From: an uncultured Thermomicrobiales bacterium
GTDB taxonomy: Bacteria; Chloroflexota; Chloroflexia; Thermomicrobiales; UBA6265
DNA: 9,573 nucleotides
Assembly (NCBI GenBank): GCA_902806355.1
Contig: CADCWI010000113.1
Location: 1-9,573 of the forward strand
Direction of reading: 5' to 3'
Below, in pieces: positions 1 to 4,978 of this stretch; the stretch's first letter is position 1, and every line of letters begins with the position of its first letter. Under the pieces are notes generated by a model. That model was not told the origin of the DNA, made no database searches, and saw nothing but the letters and a program-made list of their open reading frames with translations. The position numbers were made by a program, and so were the translations under genes.

Positions 1-131
1 TCTTCGGCGATCGCGACGATATCCCGCCGTTCGCCGATCATCACATCGTCTACCGCCTGCGCCTGACCCGGAAGACGGGTCGCTTCGAGTTGCCAGATGG
101 TGAGGAACCGACCGAAGACGAGATGTCCTGA
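1..131 (+). CDS. C-terminal 42 residues of an unrecognised protein (5' end outside window)
   Basis: An open frame enters from the left edge (first full codon at base 3) and stops with TGA at 129-131. The tail is charged and acidic at its end (it finishes PDGEEPTEDEMS), preceded by a stretch, HHIVYRLRLTRKTGRFELP, that could form beta strands. The coding frame has GC-rich third positions like the other genes here. It is called real because the frame is open to the edge and a strong palindrome follows 12 nt after the stop, as expected at a gene end. I do not recognise the family from 42 residues and give no function. The gene runs in the same direction as the transporter operon but is separated from it by about 350 bases and a terminator-like structure, so it probably belongs to a different transcript. 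Confidence 0.6.
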   Translation, partial: FGDRDDIPPFADHHIVYRLRLTRKTGRFELPDGEEPTEDEMS

Positions 132-143
132 AACCCTGTGCGG

Positions 144-183
144 TCAAGGCCAGGATCGAGACATGTCTCGATCCTGGCCTTGA
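144..183 (+). terminator. Perfect 40-nt palindrome after the first gene, probable hairpin terminator
   Basis: Bases 144-163 are exactly reverse-complementary to 164-183, giving 20-nt arms with no spacer (centre ACATGT at 161-166). As RNA this would fold into a stem of about 18 bp closed by a 4-nt loop. It begins 12 nt after the TGA of the upstream gene. There is no T-run after it (the next bases are GTGTTGGTGG), so it is not a textbook intrinsic terminator. A factor-assisted terminator or a 3'-end-protecting structure also fits. Because it is a perfect DNA palindrome, it could work in either direction. Confidence 0.6.
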
Positions 184-213
184 GTGTTGGTGGTGATGCA
201 ACCGATGAGAGGG

Positions 214-225
214 CCACTGCAGTGG
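214..225. promoter_or_regulatory. 12-bp palindrome, possible operator
   Basis: CCACTGCAGTGG is a perfect inverted repeat about 77 bp upstream of the candidate -35 box of the ABC operon. Sugar ABC operons are usually controlled by LacI-, ROK- or GntR-type regulators that bind palindromes, but this one does not match a consensus I know, and a 12-bp palindrome can arise by chance. It sits upstream of the promoter, which would suit an activator site better than a roadblock. Confidence 0.2.
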
Positions 226-301
226 AGAATCCGTGCGGAATGCCCATGGCCCGCAACGTGCAGGACCAGATGTCATGCGGCGTGTACAAAGGGGATATTG
301 C

Positions 302-330
302 TTGACGGCTGGTGCCAAAAAGAGTATTAC
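302..330 (+). promoter_or_regulatory. Candidate sigma-70-type promoter of the ABC transporter operon
   Basis: TTGACG at 302-307 matches five of six bases of the -35 consensus. After exactly 17 bases, TATTAC at 325-330 matches four of six of the -10 consensus. The spacer contains an A-run (317-321) in an otherwise GC-rich region. Transcription would start near base 337 and read into the solute-binding protein gene. No better hexamer pair was found in this leader by eye. The call rests on sequence resemblance alone. Confidence 0.45.
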
Positions 331-385
331 CCGTGAAGTAACGTCCCAATCCAGGCCGTGAAGCAGGTGCATCCGGCTTCATTCC

Positions 386-411
386 GTCCGGCCAGTGCTG
401 GTCGGACTTTT
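386..411 (+). terminator. Hairpin plus T4 in the operon leader, candidate attenuator
   Basis: GTCCGGCCA (386-394) pairs with TGGTCGGAC (399-407) around the loop GTGC. Eight pairs are Watson-Crick and one is G-U. The stem is directly followed by TTTT at 408-411. This is the form of an intrinsic terminator, yet it lies inside the leader, downstream of the candidate promoter and 75 bases before the GTG start. If functional it would end transcription early unless opposed, which would be attenuation. The T-run is short, so strength is uncertain. I could not identify a clear competing antiterminator helix by eye. Confidence 0.4.
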
Positions 412-466
412 GCTCGAACGGTCGACAGCCCGGAATCATTGCCGATCCGGCTGAAGATCAATCCAC

Positions 467-473
467 GAGGAGG
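467..473 (+). promoter_or_regulatory. Strong Shine-Dalgarno for the solute-binding protein gene
   Basis: GAGGAGG lies 9 bases before the GTG codon at 483. It is the best ribosome binding site in the window. It decides for the GTG at 483 over the in-frame ATG codons at 519 and 531, which have no such sequence at the right distance. Confidence 0.7.
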
Positions 474-482
474 CTCGAAACA

Positions 483-1946
483 GTGAAGCGGTACCTTCCA
501 ACACCGGTGAACAGGCTTATGTCAGACGCCATGTTCGGCCGGGCGTCACGACGCGAGATCATCAAGCGCGGAACCGCACTTGGACTTAGTTCCGCCGTCA
601 TGGGCACGATCCTCACGGCGGAGCGCCTCGGCGCGCAGGGAACCCCCGCTGCGACTCCTGGTGCCACTCCTGGCGCATCCCCGGTTGCAACCGGACCGGC
701 AGGGTACACGATCGTCGTGCCAGAGGGGTTGCCGGATCTCGCTGGCGCCACGGTCAACGCGATGCTGAGCGCCGACGGACCAGGTGCGGCATTCGACCAG
801 GCCTGCTGCGACAAGTTCGCGGAGGCTACCGGGGCGACGGTCAACTACCTCAAGGGTGCGGAGAGCGCGACCGATCGGTTGACATTCCTCTCCCAGACGT
901 TCGCCGCTCAGTCGGCGGACGTGGATGTGGCAATGATCGACGTGATCTGGCCGGGCATCATGGCCCCGCACGCCGTCGATCTTACGGACATGAAGGATGA
1001 GCTCGGCGTCGACTTCTTCGAGCGTATCGTCCAGAACAATACGGTCGACGGCAAGCTCGTTGGCATCCCCTGGTTCACGGACGCCGGTTTGCTCTACTAC
1101 CGAACCGATCTTCTCGAGAAGCACGGATTCAGCGCGCCGCCCCAGACCTGGACCGAATTGACCGAGCAAGCGCAAGCGATTATCGAGGGAGAGGCAGCGA
1201 CGAATCCTTCGTTCACCGGATTCGTCTTCCAGGCTGCAGCTTATGAGGGCCTCACCTGTAACGCTCTCGAGTGGCAGTTCTCTTACGGTGGCGGCACGAT
1301 CATCGATGAAGAGGGCAACGTCACGGTCAACAACGACCAGACCAAGGCGGCGTTGGAGCTTGCCCGGTCCTGGGTCGGGACGATCGCACCGCAAGCCGTA
1401 ACCGGATACATGGAAGAGGATGCACGGGGCGTCTGGCAGGGTGGCAACTCCGCATTCATGCGCAACTGGCCGGGCTCGTATGTCCTCGGACAGGAGCCTG
1501 GTTCGGCGATCCGGGACAAGTTCAACGTCGCCCAGCTCCCGATGGGTGAAGGTGAAGGAGCGAGTCACGCAGCAACGCTCGGCGGCTGGCAGATGATGGT
1601 CTCCCAGTATTCGCCGTCGGTCGATGCGGCGAAGCAGTTCGCGAAGTACATGACATCGCCGGAGCTGCAGAAGTCGCGCGCAATCGAGCGGTCGACTCTG
1701 CCAACCATTGGCAACCTGTACTCCGACCAGGACGTTCTTGCGGCGAACCCGTTCTTCGGTGAGTTGCTCGAAGTGTTCCAGACCGGATCGGTTGCTCGCC
1801 CGTCGACGGCGTCGGTCGATCTCTATGGTGAGGTCTCGACGGCATACTTCACACGCGTCAACGAGATTCTGACCGGTTCAGCAGAGATTGACGCCGGACT
1901 CGAAGATCTCCAGGGCCAGCTCGAAGACATCATGGCCGACCTCTAG
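483..1946 (+). CDS. Tat-exported ABC sugar solute-binding protein (family 1 type)
   Basis: This 487-residue protein would capture a carbohydrate outside the membrane and deliver it to the two permeases encoded next. Residues 22-28 (SRREIIK) form a twin-arginine export motif, followed by a weakly hydrophobic stretch (31-46) and a possible cleavage site near LGA (49-51). A low-complexity linker of TPG/ATP units follows (54-72), and the mature binding domain starts near residue 75. No lipobox cysteine is visible, so membrane anchoring is unexplained. The middle section (YEGLTCNALEW, YGGGTIIDEEGNVTVNN, FMRNWP) resembles ThuE-like trehalose/maltose-binding proteins; that substrate is inferred from memory of the family. 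Length is normal once the signal and linker are allowed for. The GTG start is set by GAGGAGG at 467-473. It is the first gene of a three-gene operon, followed by an 11-bp hairpin before the permeases, a common way to keep binding protein in excess. Confidence 0.9.
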   Translation: MKRYLPTPVNRLMSDAMFGRASRREIIKRGTALGLSSAVMGTILTAERLGAQGTPAATPGATPGASPVATGPAGYTIVVPEGLPDLAGATVNAMLSADGPGAAFDQACCDKFAEATGATVNYLKGAESATDRLTFLSQTFAAQSADVDVAMIDVIWPGIMAPHAVDLTDMKDELGVDFFERIVQNNTVDGKLVGIPWFTDAGLLYYRTDLLEKHGFSAPPQTWTELTEQAQAIIEGEAATNPSFTGFVFQAAAYEGLTCNALEWQFSYGGGTIIDEEGNVTVNNDQTKAALELARSWVGTIAPQAVTGYMEEDARGVWQGGNSAFMRNWPGSYVLGQEPGSAIRDKFNVAQLPMGEGEGASHAATLGGWQMMVSQYSPSVDAAKQFAKYMTSPELQKSRAIERSTLPTIGNLYSDQDVLAANPFFGELLEVFQTGSVARPSTASVDLYGEVSTAYFTRVNEILTGSAEIDAGLEDLQGQLEDIMADL

Positions 1947-1974
1947 GTCGCCTGAATTACGTCGCAGGTCATCG

Positions 1975-2000
1975 GGGTGGATGTCTTCAGACATCCACCC
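1975..2000 (+). promoter_or_regulatory. Intra-operon hairpin between binding protein and permease genes
   Basis: GGGTGGATGTC (1975-1985) pairs perfectly with GACATCCACCC (1990-2000) around the loop TTCA, an 11-bp stem. It lies 28 bases after the TAG of the binding protein gene and 32 bases before the ATG of the first permease. No T-run follows, so full termination is unlikely. In other sugar ABC operons (malE-malF is the classic case) a stem-loop here protects the upstream mRNA and lowers permease expression. The same role is inferred here. Confidence 0.65.
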
Positions 2001-2019
2001 TGTTGGTATCCGGAGTTCT

Positions 2020-2025
2020 GGAGGG
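2020..2025 (+). promoter_or_regulatory. Shine-Dalgarno that fixes the MalF-type permease start
   Basis: GGAGGG lies 7 bases before ATG at 2033. An in-frame TTG at 2003 would add ten residues, but it starts right behind the 1975-2000 hairpin and has no ribosome binding site, so ATG 2033 is preferred. Confidence 0.65.
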
Positions 2026-2032
2026 CGACATC

Positions 2033-3007
2033 ATGGAGCAGGAGTACCCCGCCGCCGACGTGGCGGCCGCGCAGACGAAAGATCCTGCCAAGGCCCGAAG
2101 AGTTGGTGCGTGGTCCGCACCCAGGACAGCGGTTGGTCGACAACAGGAACGCCTCGGCTGGCTTCTGGTCATTCCCAGCGTCGTTGTTGTGCTGGCCGTC
2201 GCGATCTATCCCCTGTACGAGACGATCAGGCTCAGTTTCACGAATACCCGTTTAGCGAGTGCGCGGGAAGTCCGGAATGTCGGGTTTGAGAATTATCAGC
2301 GGATGTTCGAGGACGACCTCTTCTGGCAGGCGCTACGGAATACGGCGGTGTTCACCGTTAGTGCGGTGACTCTGGAAACCATTCTCGGGATGATTATTGC
2401 GCTGACGATCAACTCCCAGTTTCGTGGCCGTGGCTTCGTTCGAACATCGATGCTGGTGCCCTGGGCGATCCCGACCGTTGTGTCATCCGTTCTCTGGTCC
2501 TGGATGTTCCATGACAGATTCGGCGTAATCAACTCGATCTTTATCCGACTTGGGCTCATGGCCGAGAACCGGAACTTTCCCTGGATCGAGAACACGGGAA
2601 CAGCACTCGCGGCGATCGTTGCGATCGATGTCTGGAAGACGACGCCGTTCATGGCACTTCTGCTCCTTGCCGGATTGCAGATCATTCCCGGCGACGTGTA
2701 TGAAGCCGCCTATGTCGATGGGGCGAGCAAATGGCAGCAGTTCTGGCAGATGACGTTGCCGCTGGTGCGTCCCGCTCTCCTCGTTGCCCTGATCTTTAGA
2801 ACGATGGACTCCTTCCGGGTCTTCGACGTTATCTACGTCCTGAAGGCCGGTGCTACGGAAACGATGTCGATCGCGATCTATGTGCAACAGATCCTGATCC
2901 AGAACCAGCGGGTCGGACTCGGTTCTGCTGGTGCGGTGATCATCTTCCTCTGTATCGGTCTGATGGTGCTCGGGTACTCGCGGCTGATCCAGATCGAGGA
3001 GACCTAG
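2033..3007 (+). CDS. Sugar ABC transporter permease, MalF/UgpA type
   Basis: This inner-membrane subunit of 324 residues would pair with the next gene product to form the import channel. Six membrane segments can be seen at roughly 42-62, 100-126, 135-160, 189-218, 247-270 and 297-316. The cytoplasmic EAA loop that docks the ATPase is clear at 223-243 (YEAAYVDGAS, then MTLP after ten residues), with the conserved Gly at 230. The roughly 40-residue N-terminal arm is polar and rich in Ala, Lys and Arg, as is common for the first permease of CUT1 sugar systems. Length is typical. Translation starts at ATG 2033 behind GGAGGG. The gene follows the binding protein by 86 bases and ends 2 bases before the second permease, so the permeases are probably translationally coupled. 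Substrate cannot be read from the permease; CUT1 members carry oligosaccharides or glycerol phosphate. Confidence 0.92.
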   Translation: MEQEYPAADVAAAQTKDPAKARRVGAWSAPRTAVGRQQERLGWLLVIPSVVVVLAVAIYPLYETIRLSFTNTRLASAREVRNVGFENYQRMFEDDLFWQALRNTAVFTVSAVTLETILGMIIALTINSQFRGRGFVRTSMLVPWAIPTVVSSVLWSWMFHDRFGVINSIFIRLGLMAENRNFPWIENTGTALAAIVAIDVWKTTPFMALLLLAGLQIIPGDVYEAAYVDGASKWQQFWQMTLPLVRPALLVALIFRTMDSFRVFDVIYVLKAGATETMSIAIYVQQILIQNQRVGLGSAGAVIIFLCIGLMVLGYSRLIQIEET

Positions 3008-3009
3008 CG

Positions 3010-3945
3010 ATGGCGGCGACGATTGAACCACAACGGATCAACTCGATTCAGACGTCGGAGACCGATCTTCAAAACATCCGATCCAGGTACGTTGGGAAAA
3101 AGGGCAAGTCGGCAACCGAGATCCTGGGAAGGATTGGTTTCTTCCTGCTCATTGCCGTCATCATCGTCTACACATTGTTCCCATTCTACTGGGCGGTGGT
3201 GTCGTCGTTGACACCGACCAATGACCTCTTCAGGACGCCGGTCAAATTCTGGCCACAGACGTTCACGCTGGACCACTACCGGGTCGTCTTCAGCGACAGT
3301 GGGTTCATGCGGGCGCTGCTCAACTCGACCATCGTGTCGCTGAGCGTCGTGCTGCTCGCCCTGCTTCTTGGCACGCTCGGCGCCTACGCGATGGGTCGAC
3401 TTCAGTTCCGGGGCCGCACCATTGTGCTCTACCTGATCCTCTCGATGACGATGTTCCCGGCGATCGCCATCCTTGGATCACTCTTCCAGATGATGCAGCG
3501 TTTCAACGCCTATAACACTCTCTGGGGCCTGATCATCGTCTACCTGACGTTCACCTTGCCATTCACCGTCTGGGTGTTGACCAACTTCTTCCGGGCAATG
3601 CCGGCCGAACTGGAGCAGGCGGCCCTGGTCGATGGTGCGACCCCGATGCGGGCGCTCAGGGACATCCTCCTGCCGCTGGCCGTTCCGGGCATGGTGACGA
3701 CCGCGATGCTCGCGTTCATCGGCGCATGGTCAGAGTTCCTGTACGCGCGGACGTTCACGCTCACTGACCGAGCCGTCACGGTGCAGGTAGCGATCTCGCA
3801 ATTCACTGGAAACCAGCCGTACGAAGAACCATTCGCCGTGCGGATGGCCGCGGCAGTTGTGGTGACCGTGCCGCTCCTGGTTGGCGTGCTGATCGTGCAG
3901 CGGCGAATCATCGCCGGGCTGACTGCTGGAGCCGTCAAGGGCTGA
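3010..3945 (+). CDS. Sugar ABC transporter permease, MalG type
   Basis: This is the second channel subunit, 311 residues. Membrane segments are visible near 42-64, 103-128, 137-160, 170-192, 226-246 and 277-298. The EAA loop lies at 200-222 (ELEQAALVDGA, then DILLP), contacting the ATPase. The C-terminus ends in GLTAGAVKG, a signature of MalG-type permeases that reaches the ATPase dimer in the maltose transporter. The first 40 residues are a polar, Lys/Arg-rich tail. ATG 3010 is preceded by GAGGAG (2996-3001) with 8 bases of spacing, inside the end of the upstream permease gene, and only two bases separate the genes. It is the last gene of the operon: a strong hairpin follows 28 bases after the stop and no nucleotide-binding subunit is encoded. 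In many Gram-positive bacteria and Chloroflexota one shared MsmX/UgpC-type ATPase serves several such importers, which is the likely arrangement here. Confidence 0.93.
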   Translation: MAATIEPQRINSIQTSETDLQNIRSRYVGKKGKSATEILGRIGFFLLIAVIIVYTLFPFYWAVVSSLTPTNDLFRTPVKFWPQTFTLDHYRVVFSDSGFMRALLNSTIVSLSVVLLALLLGTLGAYAMGRLQFRGRTIVLYLILSMTMFPAIAILGSLFQMMQRFNAYNTLWGLIIVYLTFTLPFTVWVLTNFFRAMPAELEQAALVDGATPMRALRDILLPLAVPGMVTTAMLAFIGAWSEFLYARTFTLTDRAVTVQVAISQFTGNQPYEEPFAVRMAAAVVVTVPLLVGVLIVQRRIIAGLTAGAVKG

Positions 3946-3973
3946 TCCGCTGGAACAATGAATCGCAAACGAC

Positions 3974-4005
3974 AACGCCGCGCCCGATTGTTCGGGCGCG
4001 GCGTT
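3974..4005. terminator. Bidirectional hairpin terminator between convergent genes
   Basis: AACGCCGCGCCCGA (3974-3987) pairs perfectly with TCGGGCGCGGCGTT (3992-4005) around the loop TTGT, a 14-bp, very GC-rich stem. It lies 28 bases after the permease stop and 31 bases beyond the stop of the convergent membrane-protein gene. The plus-strand tail reads CGTGCTGTTT and the minus-strand tail GTCGTTTGCGATT, so both have some T but no strict T-run. Symmetric position between converging genes supports use in both directions. Confidence 0.8.
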
Positions 4006-4036
4006 CGTGCTGTTTGAACCAGAAAGCCCGGGGCGT

Positions 4037-4543
4037 TCACGTGCTCGTGCATGAACGCCGATTAAGCCAGGCGGTCGCGAGAAAGCCGATGCCGCCGATG
4101 ATCCAGACCGGTCCCCAGAGCCACAGGTACCAACGCGCGATGTCGCGGTCCTCCGGTGCGGCGACATCGATCGTGCTGTTGATGACGAGCAGGGCGCGGA
4201 CGACATCGCCAAGTCCGTAAAGCACCAGCAGCGCCCCACCTGACCAGCACAGGGCCGAGAGCAGCCCGCGAGGGATGCGTCGCCACCAGCCAAAAACAAG
4301 GGCAAGGGGAATCAAACCGCCGAATACCTTGGCGATGCCGGTGATCCAGACGGTGGCGACGAATGCCGGATCTCCCTGCTCTGCCAGGTCCTGGATCGAG
4401 CGGGAAAGGGTGCTTACGCCGAACATGCCGCCCGCCGCCCAGTACATGGAGACGAGCCCGAAGAGGAATGCCCAGATGAACGCGGCGATCGCGGCACGGC
4501 GGGCTGATCTCTTCGAATTCAGCAGGTGGGTTCGTTCACTCAC
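4037..4543 (-). CDS. Small four-helix membrane protein, DUF3995-like
   Basis: A 168-residue protein with a short basic N-terminus (KRSARR at 11-16) and four predicted membrane helices near 17-42, 62-86, 94-121 and 139-161. The first helix ends in WAFLFGLVSMYWAAGG, and such a Trp/Ala/Gly-rich end to helix 1 is typical of proteins grouped as DUF3995. That link is from memory and moderate in strength. The function of the family is not known to me. The start chosen is GTG at 4543-4541, preceded on the minus strand by AGGA (4555-4552) with 8 bases of spacing. The frame stays open upstream to 4669, but the extra 42 residues are Cys/Arg-rich, unlike a membrane-protein N-terminus, and lack a ribosome binding site. 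It converges with the sugar transporter operon and shares its terminator. It lies 435 bases downstream of recJ on the same strand and is probably a separate unit. Confidence 0.75.
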   Translation of the reverse strand: MSERTHLLNSKRSARRAAIAAFIWAFLFGLVSMYWAAGGMFGVSTLSRSIQDLAEQGDPAFVATVWITGIAKVFGGLIPLALVFGWWRRIPRGLLSALCWSGGALLVLYGLGDVVRALLVINSTIDVAAPEDRDIARWYLWLWGPVWIIGGIGFLATAWLNRRSCTST

Positions 4544-4551
4544 ACGGTGAG

Positions 4552-4555
4552 TCCT
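4552..4555 (-). promoter_or_regulatory. Ribosome binding site deciding the DUF3995-like start
   Basis: The minus strand reads AGGA followed by 8 bases and GTG. The match is short, but it is the only reasonable site near the position where the membrane-protein character of the frame begins. Confidence 0.4.
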
Positions 4556-4782
4556 GGTCACGAGGGTTCCCCGCGGAGCGGTATTGCCTCTCAATTGCAG
4601 GGCACAATCGTATATCAGCAGCCGCGTCAAACAGCCGCATCGGTCCGTGTGCGGTGACCGCGCAGCCACACTATGGTCCTATCGTACTGCCGCGTCTCGC
4701 GATTGCGGCCCCCGCCCTGCGCCGTGGTTACCGGCCCATTCGCCTTTCACGGTGGAGCGCATGATCCGGATGCCAGGAGAAA

Positions 4783-4800
4783 CCGGCGCAGCGGCGCCGG
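4783..4800 (-). terminator. GC hairpin with short T tail, candidate recJ terminator
   Basis: CCGGCGC (4783-4789) pairs perfectly with GCGCCGG (4794-4800) around a 4-nt loop. On the minus strand the stem is followed by TTTCTCCT. It lies about 180 bases beyond the recJ stop, farther than usual, but no nearer hairpin is evident. It directly abuts the repeat at 4801-4829 and may be part of the same element rather than a dedicated terminator. Confidence 0.45.
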
Positions 4801-4829
4801 GGGATCCCTCCTTCGTCGGGATGACAGTG
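4801..4829 (-). repeat. Short intergenic repeat, copy 1
   Basis: Read on the minus strand this begins CACTGTCATCCCGA and continues CGAAGGAGGGATCCC. The first 14 bases match the plus-strand copy at 6850-6863 except for one position. The pattern (a TGTCATCCCGA core running into AGGGATC) resembles short dispersed intergenic repeats I recall from several GC-rich environmental genomes, including Chloroflexota. With only two copies in the window, the dispersed nature is inference. Confidence 0.5.
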
Positions 4830-4864
4830 AGAGCGGTCCTCAGGCCAGCCACGGGCGGACATAC

Positions 4865-4910
4865 GAATCGACCAATGGCAGTCGCGAGAAGTGTCCTTGC
4901 CGGTCGATTC
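4865..4910. repeat. Spaced 9-bp inverted repeat
   Basis: GAATCGACC (4865-4873) and GGTCGATTC (4902-4910) are exact reverse complements separated by 28 bases. They lie between the recJ stop and the short repeat copy. They could be a weak long-loop hairpin or a regulator half-site pair, or arise by chance; nothing decides between these. Confidence 0.25.
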
Positions 4911-4978
4911 TGGTACCGCCCTTACAAATTGTCGCCCGTGTACGGGGAACTCAATGTATCGTGGCCCAAAGACAAAGC

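Larger units (their letters stand above)
132..482 (+). other. Gene-free leader upstream of the ABC operon
   Basis: This 351-base stretch holds no convincing gene. In order it contains the 40-nt palindrome (144-183), a 12-bp palindrome CCACTGCAGTGG (214-225), a candidate sigma-70-type promoter (302-330), a hairpin followed by TTTT (386-411) and the ribosome binding site of the solute-binding protein gene (467-473). The leader from the predicted transcription start (about 337) to the GTG start would be about 145 nt. That is long for a simple promoter and leaves room for control at the RNA level. I do not recognise a known riboswitch class in it. Confidence 0.55.
4544..4978. other. Gene-free stretch between recJ and the DUF3995-like gene
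   Basis: This is a 435-base region with no convincing coding frame. It holds a GC-rich hairpin followed on the minus strand by TTT (4783-4800, candidate recJ terminator), one copy of a short intergenic repeat (4801-4829) and a spaced 9-bp inverted repeat (4865-4910). Near 4605-4615 the minus strand reads TGATATACGAT, which could be an extended -10 element for the DUF3995-like gene. No -35 box sits at the right distance (TTGACG is only 10 bases upstream), so I do not list it as a promoter. The rest shows nothing I can name. Confidence 0.5.

Noticed and set aside
367..486. 39-codon upstream frame beginning GTG at 367 and overlapping the GTG start of the binding protein gene through GTGA
   Set aside because: The stop/start overlap looks like translational coupling, but the frame has no Shine-Dalgarno sequence, runs through the leader hairpin, and a stop-free stretch this short is expected by chance at this GC content.
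546..1568. 340-codon open frame antisense to the solute-binding protein gene
   Set aside because: It mirrors a well-supported gene in a GC-rich region, where antisense frames stay open by codon bias; its protein has no recognisable domain and is Arg-rich.
2003..2032. TTG at 2003 as an upstream start for the MalF-type permease
   Set aside because: It is directly behind the 11-bp hairpin, has no ribosome binding site and adds non-conserved residues; ATG 2033 has GGAGGG at good spacing.
4544..4669. Longer N-terminus (42 more residues) for the DUF3995-like protein
   Set aside because: The extra sequence is Arg/Cys-rich without membrane character, and the GTG at 4543 has the better ribosome binding site.
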